The notes under the pieces were generated by a model. It was not told the DNA's origin and did not search any database. It saw only the letters and a program-made list of their open reading frames with translations. Shown here in pieces: positions 7,350 to 16,385 of a stretch of DNA of 64,000 bases (positions within the stretch are counted from its first letter, which is position 1; every line of letters begins with the position of its first letter). Origin of the DNA: Flavobacterium sp. CECT 9288 (GTDB lineage: Bacteria; Bacteroidota; Bacteroidia; Flavobacteriales; Flavobacteriaceae); NCBI RefSeq assembly GCF_918731615.1, contig NZ_OU957226.1, positions 2,047,501-2,111,500 on the forward strand. Reading direction: 5' to 3'. A program made the position numbers and the translations under genes.

Positions 7350-9548
7350 ATGAAGTATTTCAATATTTACAGTACAGTTACGCTATGCTTTTTAAGTTCT
7401 AGTATGCTTTTTGCTCAAAAAATGACTACGTCCGAACTAGCACGACTCCAAAAGCAATCGCAACAAGTAACTATCATTAGAGACAATTGGGGAATTGCGC
7501 ACGTATATGGCAAGACTGATGCCGATGCCGTTTTTGGAATGTTGTATGCCCAATGCGAAGATGATTTTAAACGTGTAGAGATGAATTACATCGAAAAATT
7601 AGGACAACTTTCCGAAGTAAAAGGACAAGAATTTCTCTACAATGATCTAGAAATCAAATTACTCATAGACATTGATGAAGCAAAAGCTGACTATAAAAAA
7701 GCGGCGCCTTGGCTACAAAAATTACTGAACAGTTATGCAGACGGGATCAACTACTACCTATACAAACATCCTGAAGTACAACCGGCTTTATTAAATCATT
7801 TTGAGCCATGGTTTCCTTTACTTTGGACTGATGGAAGTATTGGAGCAATTAGCACGGCAGGGCTTACTACAAGTGAACTTAAATCTTTTTACGGCTCTGC
7901 AGGTGACAAAATCGCGTATGTAGAACGTGAAATTAATGTGCAAACTGGATCAAACGGTTTTGCTATTGCACCATCAAAAACAGTAGCTGGAAATGCCATT
8001 TTATACATTAATCCGCATACTACCTTTTACTTTAGACCCGAAATACAAATCAGTAGTGACGAAGGTTTGCAGGCCTATGGTGCGGTTACGTGGGGACAAT
8101 TTTTTATTTACCAAGGGTTTAATGAAAATTGCGGCTGGATGCACACATCGTCAAATGTGGATGTAGCCGATTTGTATGCTGAAAACATCGTAACTAAAAA
8201 TAAAAAACTATTTTATGAATATAACACCCAACTCCTACCAGTTGTCGAAAAAAAAATAACCATCAAGTACCTTGAAAACGGCAAATTAATTCCTAAAACA
8301 TTTACCTCCTATTTCACAAATCACGGCCCAATCATGGCTAAAAGAGACGGAAAATGGATCAGCTTGAAATCATTCAATCGCTCTGTAAAAAGTTTAGAAC
8401 AAAGTTGGATTCGAACTAAATCCAAAAGTTTTGTTGACTATAAAAAGGCAATGGATATAAAAGCCAACACTTCGAACAATACGGTTTATGCCGACAAAGA
8501 AGGAAATATAGCCTACTGGCATGGTAATTTTGTCCCAATAAGAGATCCTAAATTGAATTGGTCAAAAGTAGTAGATGGAACAACAGCCGCAACGCAATGG
8601 AAAGGACTGCACGAAGTTTCAGAAATTGTACACTCTTACAATCCTGAAAACGGATGGTTGCAAAACTGCAACTCTACACCTTTTACCGTTGCTGGAACAA
8701 ACAGTCCTAATCCCGAAAATTACCCACCTTACATGGCTCCTGATGGTGAAAATTTTAGAGGACTCAATGCCGTACGATTGTTAGACAAAGGGAATAAGTA
8801 TACTTTAGACCGTGTAATTGCAGATGGTTATGACACTAAATTAACCGTATTCGAATTTTTGATTCCAGCATTGATTTCCAGTTTTGAAAAGAACATCAAA
8901 ACCAATACACCACTTTATGATGAACTCATTGCACCCATAACTGTTTTGAAAAATTGGGATTATTATGCTCATGAAAATTCAGTAGCAACAACACTTGCCG
9001 TAGAATGGGCTTATCAATTAGAACCAATAATTCAAAAAGTATATACTAACGAAGGCGAATTAGATCAGGTGCAAAACACTATTCAATTTTTGAAAAACGC
9101 ACAACTAAATGATTTGCTACCGCCATTACAAAAAGTTCTTAGTGAATTAAAAACTAAATTTGGTTCTTGGGAAATCCATTGGGGACAGATCAACCGTTTT
9201 CAAAGAACCTCTGGCGCTATAGCATTAGACTATGACGATGCGCAAGAAAGTTTGCCTATTGGTTTTGGACCTGCAGTTTGGGGGAGCTTACCAGCATTCA
9301 AAAGTAGTTATCAAAAAGATACCCAAAAACGTTATGGTAGTAACGGCAATAGTTTTGTATGTGCGGTCGAATTTGGCACAAAAATCAAAGCAAAATCATT
9401 ACTTGCAGGAGGAAATAGCGGCAATCCTAACTCAAAACATTTCTTTGATCAAGCCAAAAGATATCAAGAGGGACAATTCAAAGAGGTTTTGTTTTACAAA
9501 GAAGACGTATTGAAACATGCTGAAAAAACGTATCATCCTGGGGAATAA
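7350..9548 (+). CDS. Penicillin acylase-family hydrolase
   Basis: A 732-residue exported Ntn-hydrolase of the penicillin amidase / acyl-homoserine-lactone acylase family. A signal peptide ends at MLFAQ, then the alpha-subunit motif VTIIRDNWGIAHVYGKTDADAVFGMLYAQCEDDF follows. The expected autoproteolysis site is before Ser201 in TGSNGFAIAPSKT, which would become the N-terminal nucleophile of the beta subunit. The C-terminal part has the conserved YGSNGNSFV and LAGGNSGNPNS segments. These enzymes cleave amide bonds of acylated substrates in the periplasm; substrate unknown. It follows the Lrp regulator by 11 bp. Confidence 0.87.
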   Translation: MKYFNIYSTVTLCFLSSSMLFAQKMTTSELARLQKQSQQVTIIRDNWGIAHVYGKTDADAVFGMLYAQCEDDFKRVEMNYIEKLGQLSEVKGQEFLYNDLEIKLLIDIDEAKADYKKAAPWLQKLLNSYADGINYYLYKHPEVQPALLNHFEPWFPLLWTDGSIGAISTAGLTTSELKSFYGSAGDKIAYVEREINVQTGSNGFAIAPSKTVAGNAILYINPHTTFYFRPEIQISSDEGLQAYGAVTWGQFFIYQGFNENCGWMHTSSNVDVADLYAENIVTKNKKLFYEYNTQLLPVVEKKITIKYLENGKLIPKTFTSYFTNHGPIMAKRDGKWISLKSFNRSVKSLEQSWIRTKSKSFVDYKKAMDIKANTSNNTVYADKEGNIAYWHGNFVPIRDPKLNWSKVVDGTTAATQWKGLHEVSEIVHSYNPENGWLQNCNSTPFTVAGTNSPNPENYPPYMAPDGENFRGLNAVRLLDKGNKYTLDRVIADGYDTKLTVFEFLIPALISSFEKNIKTNTPLYDELIAPITVLKNWDYYAHENSVATTLAVEWAYQLEPIIQKVYTNEGELDQVQNTIQFLKNAQLNDLLPPLQKVLSELKTKFGSWEIHWGQINRFQRTSGAIALDYDDAQESLPIGFGPAVWGSLPAFKSSYQKDTQKRYGSNGNSFVCAVEFGTKIKAKSLLAGGNSGNPNSKHFFDQAKRYQEGQFKEVLFYKEDVLKHAEKTYHPGE

Positions 9549-9662
9549 GCCCTAGATTAACTACTATAAGATTTTAAAATACAGATATAAGATAATAGGA
9601 TATTAGATAAAGCAGACTAGCATAATTAAATCAGAAATTTGCTAACCTTAATAAATACTACT

Positions 9663-10433
9663 ATGAAAAACATCTTTTTAGCCCTTATTGGCGTACTAAT
9701 ATCTTCCACTGGCGCTCAGGCTCAATTAAAGCCCATAGCGTATGCTGATGGTGCTCAAAAACTAAATGGCCTTGCGGTTGCACCTCAAAAAGCAACAAAA
9801 ACAAAACCAGGAGTTTTAATCCTACCTGCTTGGAAAGGTATTGATACCCATGCCAAACAATCTGCTGAAAAATTATCAAAAATGGGCTATTATTCCTTTG
9901 TTGCTGATATTTACGGCGAAGGCAATTATCCTAAAAATACCGAAGAAGCAGGAAAACAAGCTGGTTTTTACAAAAACAATGTAGGCGATTATCAAAGACG
10001 CATTCAGTTAGCACTAGACCAATTAGTAAAAGCAGGCGCAAATCCTGATAATATTGTTGTTATAGGGTACTGTTTTGGAGGTACAGGCGTTCTTGAAGCT
10101 GCCAGAGCTGGAATGAAATTTCAAGGTGCTGTTTCGTTTCACGGTGGCTTAGGTCGCGATGCTGCTAGGACCAGTACTCCTATCAAAACAAGAGTCCTAG
10201 TACTACACGGTGCTGATGACCCTTATGTACCAGTCTCTGAAGTAGCTGCTTTTCAACAAGAAATGAGAACCGCAAAAGCAGATTGGGAAATGATCTACTA
10301 CGCTGATTCGGTGCACGCCTTTTCAGATCCTGAAGCTGGCAATGACAATTCAAAAGGAGCTGCATACAATGAAAAAGCAGATAAGCGCTCTTGGGAGCGG
10401 ATGAACGTTTTCTTAAAAGACGTTTTGAAATAA
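9663..10433 (+). CDS. Secreted dienelactone hydrolase-family protein
   Basis: A 256-residue alpha/beta hydrolase of the dienelactone hydrolase family. The signal peptide MKNIFLALIGVLISSTGAQAQ supports ATG 9663 over the upstream in-frame ATG at 9639. The nucleophile elbow is GYCFGGTG (Cys as nucleophile, as in dienelactone hydrolase), the acid lies in LHGADDPYVP, and the histidine in YYADSVHAFSDP. Members hydrolyse lactones or esters; the substrate here is unknown. It stands alone and ends at the long inverted repeat at 10453-10529. Confidence 0.85.
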   Translation: MKNIFLALIGVLISSTGAQAQLKPIAYADGAQKLNGLAVAPQKATKTKPGVLILPAWKGIDTHAKQSAEKLSKMGYYSFVADIYGEGNYPKNTEEAGKQAGFYKNNVGDYQRRIQLALDQLVKAGANPDNIVVIGYCFGGTGVLEAARAGMKFQGAVSFHGGLGRDAARTSTPIKTRVLVLHGADDPYVPVSEVAAFQQEMRTAKADWEMIYYADSVHAFSDPEAGNDNSKGAAYNEKADKRSWERMNVFLKDVLK

Positions 10434-10452
10434 TCTAAAGAATAATCTGTTT

Positions 10453-10529
10453 AAAAAACAGTATAAATTCCGTTTTTTTTACATTTATATCAGATGTAAA
10501 ATATAAAAGTTGAATTTATACTGTTTTTT
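10453..10529. terminator. Nested inverted repeat, likely terminator
   Basis: An 18-bp perfect outer stem (10453-10470 with 10512-10529; core CAGTATAAATTC / GAATTTATACTG) encloses an inner 8-bp stem TTTTACAT / ATGTAAAA (10477-10484, 10494-10501). The A and T runs at its ends fit an intrinsic terminator working in both directions. The rest of the gap to 10736 is AT-rich with nothing else recognised. Confidence 0.65.
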
Positions 10530-10736
10530 TATGCCTTAAATATTCTTTCAAAAAGAATCTACCACTAGTATGGCTTGTTAGAAAAAAAAATAAAATCCAT
10601 AAACTCTCTAGACTTAAATAATAATTTAATTGCTTCACTAATTTATCAAAAAAGTATTTGTTATTTTACAGTAACTTCGTGCACGTCATTTTTATAATGA
10701 CTTTATTGCTATGTATACTTTATAATTAACATTAAA

Positions 10737-11750
10737 ATGAAAAAAATTGCTATTCTTGGTATCATTACCACTTTTACACTTAGTTGCTCCAGTCAGCAAA
10801 ACATCACCACGCCCGTGGAGCCCACCACTTATTTAAAAACCATAACCGAAAAAGAGCTAAAAACTCATTTGTACATTGTAGCTTCAGATGAAATGGAAGG
10901 TAGAGAAACTGGATCGGTAGGTCAAAAAAAAGCAGGTAATTACCTTATTGATCAGTACAAAAAAGATAAAATTGGTTATCCAAAAGGAGCAACAGATTTT
11001 TATCAAAAAGTTCCAGCTGCTTTCTTGAACGCGCAATACAATGAAAACCTACCAGACTCTGAAAACATTTGGGCCTACATTGAAGGTTCAGAGAAACCAA
11101 ATGAAGTATTGGTCATATCTGCACATTACGACCACGTAGGTACAAAAAACGGAGAAATTTACAATGGTGCCGATGATGATGGTTCTGGAACTGTAGCATT
11201 ACTTGAAATTGCTCAAGCCTTTCAAAAAGCAAAAAAAGACGGCCACGGTCCTAAACGCTCTATTATGTTCTTACATGTTACTGGCGAAGAACACGGATTA
11301 CATGGATCCAGATACTACTCCGAAAATCCACTTTTCCCTATTGCAAATACTATTGCCAACATCAATATCGACATGATTGGCCGCAGAGATAAGGACCACG
11401 CAGACAGCAATAATTATGTGTATGTTATAGGAGCAAACCGACTTTCGACAGATTTAGACAACATTTGCGCTGCCGCAAATACTAAATACACAAACCTAAA
11501 TTTAGATTATAAATACAACGACCCTAAAGATCCTAATCATTTTTACGAGCGTTCTGATCATTATAATTTTGCAAAATTTGGAATTCCTTCCGTTTTCTTA
11601 TTTAATGGAGTACACGCAGATTACCACCAACCTACAGATAGTCCTGACAAAATTGAATATGATGCACTTACTAAAAGAGCTCAATATGCATTTGCAATAG
11701 CATGGGAACTTGCAAATAGAGAAAACAGACCCGTAGTAGATAAAAAATAA
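10737..11750 (+). CDS. M28-family zinc peptidase lipoprotein
   Basis: A 337-residue lipoprotein (lipobox TLSC, Cys17) with an M28 aminopeptidase domain. The usual co-catalytic zinc ligands are visible in order: SAHYDHVG (His), GADDDGSG (Asp), TGEEHGLHGS (Glu), NIDMIG (Asp) and DHYNFAKFGIPSVF (His). M28 enzymes remove N-terminal residues from peptides; here it should act at the outer membrane or in the periplasm. It is a single-gene unit ending just before the structured element and the large palindrome. Specific substrate unknown. Confidence 0.9.
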   Translation: MKKIAILGIITTFTLSCSSQQNITTPVEPTTYLKTITEKELKTHLYIVASDEMEGRETGSVGQKKAGNYLIDQYKKDKIGYPKGATDFYQKVPAAFLNAQYNENLPDSENIWAYIEGSEKPNEVLVISAHYDHVGTKNGEIYNGADDDGSGTVALLEIAQAFQKAKKDGHGPKRSIMFLHVTGEEHGLHGSRYYSENPLFPIANTIANINIDMIGRRDKDHADSNNYVYVIGANRLSTDLDNICAAANTKYTNLNLDYKYNDPKDPNHFYERSDHYNFAKFGIPSVFLFNGVHADYHQPTDSPDKIEYDALTKRAQYAFAIAWELANRENRPVVDKK

Positions 11751-11760
11751 TAATCTCTAG

Positions 11761-11859
11761 GGCACAACCTTGCTTTCACTAGCGTTACAGCAAGGTCGGG
11801 CTATACGTTACAATCTCCCGAAAAAAAATCGGGAGGATTTTCACTACTATCCCTTGTGC
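11761..11859 (-). ncRNA. Structured intergenic element, copy B
   Basis: On the minus strand the closing helix is GCACAA (11859-11854) with TTGTGC (11767-11762). The blocks AGGGATAGTAGTGAAAA and CGTATAGCCCGACC match copy A at 2486-2619 almost exactly. The two inner hairpins, CTCCCGA/TCGGGAG and CCTTGCT/AGCAAGG, occupy the same places as in copy A but have different sequences. Closing and inner helices keep pairing while changing bases, so the fold is conserved. It lies antisense to the 3' end of the M28 transcript. Function unknown. Confidence 0.6.
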
Positions 11860-11902
11860 AAAAAAAATACGCCTCAAAGTACTTTGAGGCGTATTTTTTT
11901 TG
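11859..11902. terminator. 44-bp perfect palindrome, bidirectional terminator
   Basis: Perfect self-complementary sequence centred between 11880 and 11881: A-run, TACGCCTCAAAGT, ACTTTGAGGCGTA, T-run. The stem with flanking A and T tracts is a strong intrinsic terminator on either strand. It abuts structured element B. Confidence 0.8.
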
Positions 11903-12127
11903 TTTAAAACCCAAAAAACAATCTAGCAGTACAAACCGTACTTCCTAAGCATTTATAAAACAGCTTGCTTTTCTTCCAAAGCAAGCTTAACTATTCAGAA
12001 CTACTAAATGCGGTTTAATTCCTGTTTTAAGCCATTAAAAAAACAAACGACGCAACACATCAAGACATCAAAAAAATAGGCTTTATAATCTTTCCAAAAC
12101 GCACCAAAGCTTGTTGAATTATAGATA

Positions 12128-12160
12128 CAAAAAAAGCCTCGAATTTCTTCGAGGCTTTTG
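12128..12160 (-). terminator. Terminator of tRNA-His
   Basis: AAAAGCCTCGAA (12132-12143), loop TTTC, TTCGAGGCTTTT (12148-12159). On the minus strand it follows the tRNA by a few bases and ends in a T run. Confidence 0.8.
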
Positions 12161-12167
12161 CTTTTTT

Positions 12168-12243
12168 GGGTGGATGACCGGGTTCGAACCGGCGACCCTC
12201 GGTACCACAAACCGATGCTCTAACCAGCTGAGCTACAACCACC
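12168..12243 (-). tRNA. tRNA-His (GTG)
   Basis: The minus strand reads GGTGGTTGTAGCTCAGCTGG at the 5' end, an anticodon loop TTGTGGT with anticodon GTG, and the T arm GCCGG-TTCGAAC-CCGGT. The acceptor has an extra 5' G (G-1) opposite C73, the histidine identity element. One U-U mismatch is seen in the acceptor stem. CCA is not encoded. It has its own promoter and terminator. Confidence 0.96.
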
Positions 12244-12259
12244 ATTTGCTTAGCGGTGG

Positions 12260-12289
12260 CAAAGATACAACTAAAGTTTACTTTTGCAA
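12260..12289 (-). promoter_or_regulatory. tRNA-His promoter
   Basis: TTG (12287-12289), a 19-nt spacer and TATCTTTG (12260-12267) on the minus strand, 17 bp before the tRNA. An exact match to the Bacteroidota promoter pattern. Confidence 0.8.
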
Positions 12290-12328
12290 ACGTTTTTTAA
12301 AACTTTTTTAAAAAAATTTACATCCTTT

Positions 12329-13045
12329 TTAGATCAAATCACCTAAACTATTGACAGCCAAATATCTTTCTACCGTAAAACCTTCAGCATGATCTACACC
12401 CGTGAGCCTTCCCAAATCTCTAGAACGGTAATTTAAGCTTTCTAGGAAGTTTTTACTTGATATTGGCGACTCCGGTTCTGTTGAATTAGGATCGTAAAAT
12501 TGAGAACTATATGCCAAAATAGATGCAACTTTTAAATCTGTAAAACCTGTAATATCCACCACAAAATCTGGAACGCTATTTTTCCATTGAATGTAATGAT
12601 ATACAAGTTTTGGGCGCCAAGCCGTTTGTACTTCTCCATCTAGAGCAGTTTCAATTTTAACTAACCCAGATAAAAAACAAGCATCAGACACCAGCTTACT
12701 TCCTTTAGCATGATCAATATGACGGTCGTCTACAGCATTACATAACACTATTTCAGGTTTGTATTTCCGAATCATCTTAATTACCTCTAGTTGGTGTGTT
12801 TCGTCATTTACAAAAAAACCATCACGCATCCCCAAGTTTTCTCGTACAGTTACGCCTAGTATTTTTGCAGCAGCAGCAGCTTCTTGATCTCTAATACTTG
12901 CAGAGCCACGCGTACCTAACTCTCCACGAGTTAAGTCAACAATACCTACTTTTTTACCCAGTGAAATCTCTTTTAAAATAGTTCCTGCACATCCTAACTC
13001 TACATCATCTGGATGTGCACCAAAGGCTAATATGTCTAGCTTCAT
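12329..13045 (-). CDS. bshB1: Bacillithiol biosynthesis deacetylase BshB1
   Basis: A 238-residue PIG-L/LmbE-type zinc deacetylase that removes the acetyl group from GlcNAc-malate in bacillithiol synthesis. Landmarks are AFGAHPDDVELGCAGT (zinc motif HPDD), DLTRGELGTRGS, NLGMRDGFF and DDRHIDHAKGS. The length fits BshB1. It lies 34 bp downstream of the isochorismate synthase gene on the same strand, probably in one operon with it and the thioesterase, though the products serve different pathways. Confidence 0.92.
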   Translation of the reverse strand: MKLDILAFGAHPDDVELGCAGTILKEISLGKKVGIVDLTRGELGTRGSASIRDQEAAAAAKILGVTVRENLGMRDGFFVNDETHQLEVIKMIRKYKPEIVLCNAVDDRHIDHAKGSKLVSDACFLSGLVKIETALDGEVQTAWRPKLVYHYIQWKNSVPDFVVDITGFTDLKVASILAYSSQFYDPNSTEPESPISSKNFLESLNYRSRDLGRLTGVDHAEGFTVERYLAVNSLGDLI

Positions 13046-13079
13046 ACTTTTTTATTATTATTAATTGATATGATAATAT

Positions 13080-14171
13080 TTACAACACTTTTTTCATGGT
13101 CATGGATTTATTAACACTTTCCTCCCACTCTTTTTCAGGAATACTGTCTTTTGTTACACCGCAACCCATATACAAATGTACTTGTTTTAAACTCTGTTTA
13201 ATTACCATATCCTGTTCATTAGCTTTAATTTGCATGCATCTCAGATTTACATATAAATCAGCGTTTTGTTGACCGCTATCCACATCACAATTCAACTCAC
13301 CTAAAAAACCCGTATAAAATTCCCTATCGTAATTTTCGTTTTCAATAATAAATTTTTTGGCACTTTCCTTTGGTAAGCCACATACAGCTGGTGTAGGATG
13401 CAAGACTTGAATTATCTTTTTAAATGATGTTTCAGGTGTAATTCTACCTGAGATATCTGTCCTAATATGCCATAAAGAACCCGCTTGATAACTGTAGGGT
13501 TTAGACACTGAAACTGATTCCAACTCGTTCTGCAATTTTGAAACAATAAAATCAGTGACAAATTGCTGCTCCTCAATTTCTTTGTTTTGCCAATAAACAG
13601 CTGGAGTACCAACATCTTTTTGAGTTCCTGCCAGCGAAATGGTTTTAAAAACATCCGCTTTTACATTTAGCAGTAATTCTGGTGTAGCACCCAGCCAAGT
13701 GCCTATTTTTGGGTGATAAAAACAATAGACAAAAGCGGTAGGATAGCTATACACCAAGGATTCATAAATCTCAAATACACTTTTATTTTCTAGAGCTACA
13801 ATTTCATTTCGAGACAATACTACTTTTTCAAACTCCTTATTATTAATAGCTTGAACCCCTTTACTAACCAAGCTTACAAATACTTCCTTATCTTTACTTT
13901 CAAAAAAAGGAAGGCTTTTTTCTTCCTTTTGAATAAATGATTCTTGGTACTTCCATTGGAATTTTTCAGCTTTTTCTTCAGGGATATAGTACGTATGTAC
14001 TCCATCAAACGGAGAAATAACGAATCCTTTTTCTTTAAAATCATTAATAGAAAATAAAGTATCCTCTAGTTGTAAATAACCCGTAATTTCTTTTTGATTG
14101 GGTTTTCGGTACAAAACAAAGGGCAGCTTGTCAAGCAAATGATCTTGTACTTTCTGAATCATTTCCTTCAT
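13080..14171 (-). CDS. menF: Isochorismate synthase
   Basis: A 363-residue chorismate-binding enzyme that converts chorismate to isochorismate, the entry step of menaquinone synthesis. Conserved chorismate-binding segments are present: LGATPELLLN, SLAGTQKD, the HPTPAVCGLPKESA motif, REFYTGFLGEL and LYVNLRCMQI. Its ATG overlaps the stop codon of the upstream thioesterase gene (TAATG), implying translational coupling. A siderophore role (entC) is possible but no siderophore genes are nearby, and flavobacteria use menaquinone. Confidence 0.87.
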   Translation of the reverse strand: MKEMIQKVQDHLLDKLPFVLYRKPNQKEITGYLQLEDTLFSINDFKEKGFVISPFDGVHTYYIPEEKAEKFQWKYQESFIQKEEKSLPFFESKDKEVFVSLVSKGVQAINNKEFEKVVLSRNEIVALENKSVFEIYESLVYSYPTAFVYCFYHPKIGTWLGATPELLLNVKADVFKTISLAGTQKDVGTPAVYWQNKEIEEQQFVTDFIVSKLQNELESVSVSKPYSYQAGSLWHIRTDISGRITPETSFKKIIQVLHPTPAVCGLPKESAKKFIIENENYDREFYTGFLGELNCDVDSGQQNADLYVNLRCMQIKANEQDMVIKQSLKQVHLYMGCGVTKDSIPEKEWEESVNKSMTMKKVL

Positions 14172-14608
14172 TACTTATCGGTAGTTTTACGTTTAGGGAG
14201 CACCATATTAGTTAATTTACAAAGTGAAATAAGAGCGTTATTTTCATCCGTAATTTTAATTTCCCACAAGTGAATGCTCTTTCCGCGGTGAATGATTCGG
14301 GCTGTTGCGGTAACAATTCCCTCTTTTTTAGCTTTAAGATGATTGGCTGATATTTCAATTCCGCGTACTTCGCTAACATCCGAATTAACATAGATCATAG
14401 ATGCAGCACTCCCAACGCTTTCTGCTAATGCAACAGATGCACCTCCATGCAACAATCCCATAGGCTGATGAACAGTAGCATTAACTGGCATGGTAGCTAC
14501 TAAGAAATCTTCACCAGCATCCACATACTCAATCTGCAATGTTTGCATTAAAGTGTTTTTAGAAACATGATTGCAGTAGTTTAAAATTTTATCTTTATCG
14601 AATGTCAT
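14171..14608 (-). CDS. Hotdog-fold thioesterase (DHNA-CoA type)
   Basis: A 145-residue PaaI/MenI-type hotdog thioesterase. It has the HQPMGLLHGGASVALAESVGSAAS motif with the catalytic acidic residue in ALAES, and the IEISANHLKAKKEG strand. Coupling with isochorismate synthase suggests that it hydrolyses 1,4-dihydroxy-2-naphthoyl-CoA in menaquinone synthesis; that substrate is inferred from the neighbour, not from residues. It is the first gene of the three-gene minus-strand unit. Confidence 0.82.
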   Translation of the reverse strand: MTFDKDKILNYCNHVSKNTLMQTLQIEYVDAGEDFLVATMPVNATVHQPMGLLHGGASVALAESVGSAASMIYVNSDVSEVRGIEISANHLKAKKEGIVTATARIIHRGKSIHLWEIKITDENNALISLCKLTNMVLPKRKTTDK

Positions 14609-14720
14609 AATTGTTGGTTTAAAAATGTAAAAATAAATAAAGTAACAATAGCAATGCGCAAATACAATTGTTAATATGTTTTACAAAATAGATTTTTGTT
14701 ATTTTTACAAAAAAATTACC

Positions 14721-16247
14721 ATGCGTTTTAAAATACTTATCCTACTTGGTGTACTAACAATTGCTTTCAGTTCTTGCCGATCTGATTTTGAAACAGTAGC
14801 GAGTACTGGTGATTTAAAATTTTCAAAAGATACCGTTTATCTGGATACTGTTTTTTCAAATATCAGCTCAAGCACCTATATGCTAAAGGTATACAACCGA
14901 AGTAAAAATGATATTTCAATCCCTACTATAAAACTTGGTAAAGGTTTGAATTCTAAATACCGAATGACAGTTGACGGTTTGCAAGGAAACAATGGGAAAA
15001 TTTTTAGTAATGTTCCCATACTTGCGCGCGACAGCTTATTTATTTTTATAGAAACTACCGCAGCGAGTACTGATGTGAGTTCGGATACGTTTTTATATAC
15101 TGATCAAATTGAATTTGACAGTGGAAGCAATCAACAAAACGTAGAACTAGTTACACTTGTTCAAGATGCTATTTTTTTATATCCCGAACGCTTTGCTGAT
15201 GGAACAACCGAAACACTTCCTGTGGGTGACCAAAAAATAAATGGTTTTTACCTCAACGAAAATGATCCTGTACATGGCAACGAATTGGTTTTCACCAAAA
15301 CAAAACCCTACGTGATTTATGGTTACGCGGCAGTGCCTCCAGAAAAGACAGCCATTTTTGAAGCTGGCGCTCGTGTTTATTTTCATGCAAATTCGGGAAT
15401 TGTGGTGGCCAATAAAGGATCTATTCAAGTTAAAGGAAAACAATCCTTAACTCCAAAAATGGAAAACGAGGTTGTTTTTGAAGGCGACCGATTAGAACCC
15501 GCTTTCGAAGATGTACCTGGACAATGGGGAACTGTGTGGCTTAGCAGTGGCAGTACCAACAACAGCTTTGAAAACTTAACCATAAAAAATGCCAGCATAG
15601 GCTTGTTGATTCAAAATAATGACGGATCCACAGTTCATATTAAGAATACCCAAATTTACAACAGCAGCAACTACGGAATATTGGCGCAGACCGCAAAAAT
15701 TGAAGGTCAAAACATTGTAATAAATGCAGCAGGACAAACAACCCTTGCTTGTACTTATGGAGGTAGTTACATTTTTACACATTGTACTTTTAACAACAAT
15801 TGGAATAGTTCACAGCAACAAGCTTTGATTGTAAGCAATTTTATTACAGGCGCTGTTCCAGAGGCAAAAGACCTTGTTAAAGCTCAATTTAATAATTGTA
15901 TTATTTACGGATCGTATGCAACTGAAATGACATTGAGTAAAAAAACAACAGCTGCATTTGAATACCAATTTAACAACTGCTTGATTAAGTTTGATAACCG
16001 CTCTGCTAATGTAAGCACGAATCCTTTGTATCAATTTGAGACTGATCTTTTACATTACAAAGCCATACTACTCAATAAAGACCCTAAATTTTTGAGCGTA
16101 TCAAAAAACAAATTGAATATTGATGATACTTCGGCGGCTTTCGCCAAAGGAAATACTTCTTATCTTATAAATCAAGATATTATTGGTAATACGCGAACAC
16201 TTCCGCCAGATTTAGGAGCATTTCAAAACAAAGTTTTCCCGAAATAA
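14721..16247 (+). CDS. Lipoprotein with likely beta-helix
   Basis: A 508-residue putative lipoprotein. ATG 14721 gives a clean signal peptide with lipobox FSSC (Cys19); an in-frame ATG 45 bp upstream would add an implausible charged leader. The middle and C-terminal parts read like a right-handed parallel beta-helix, with many short Asn/Thr-rich strands (ENLTIKNASIGLLIQNN, VHIKNTQIYNSSNYGI, YIFTHCTFNNNWN). The ending GNTRTLPPDLGAFQ resembles the end of choice-of-anchor polysaccharide-binding-like proteins. No catalytic residues recognised. It is probably a surface or periplasmic protein of unknown role. Confidence 0.75.
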   Translation: MRFKILILLGVLTIAFSSCRSDFETVASTGDLKFSKDTVYLDTVFSNISSSTYMLKVYNRSKNDISIPTIKLGKGLNSKYRMTVDGLQGNNGKIFSNVPILARDSLFIFIETTAASTDVSSDTFLYTDQIEFDSGSNQQNVELVTLVQDAIFLYPERFADGTTETLPVGDQKINGFYLNENDPVHGNELVFTKTKPYVIYGYAAVPPEKTAIFEAGARVYFHANSGIVVANKGSIQVKGKQSLTPKMENEVVFEGDRLEPAFEDVPGQWGTVWLSSGSTNNSFENLTIKNASIGLLIQNNDGSTVHIKNTQIYNSSNYGILAQTAKIEGQNIVINAAGQTTLACTYGGSYIFTHCTFNNNWNSSQQQALIVSNFITGAVPEAKDLVKAQFNNCIIYGSYATEMTLSKKTTAAFEYQFNNCLIKFDNRSANVSTNPLYQFETDLLHYKAILLNKDPKFLSVSKNKLNIDDTSAAFAKGNTSYLINQDIIGNTRTLPPDLGAFQNKVFPK

Positions 16248-16332
16248 ACACCTAAAAAAAATATTTCCTATATACCCAATAAACTATTACTTTAATAAAC
16301 ATTTCATAACCCGATATTTAGAAAATAAATAG

Positions 16333-16340
16333 TAGTTTTG
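16333..16340 (+). promoter_or_regulatory. -7 box before nuclease 1
   Basis: TAGTTTTG fits TAnnTTTG, 45 bp before the chosen ATG 16386. No TTG is seen at the -33 position. It overlaps an in-frame TTG (16338), arguing against that codon as the start. Confidence 0.45.
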
Positions 16341-16385
16341 GCAAAATTTTCAAAATCAAAAACACATACCACACTTTTTAACACT

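Noticed and set aside
12004..12311. Open frames on both strands
   Set aside because: They run through tRNA-His, its terminator and promoter.
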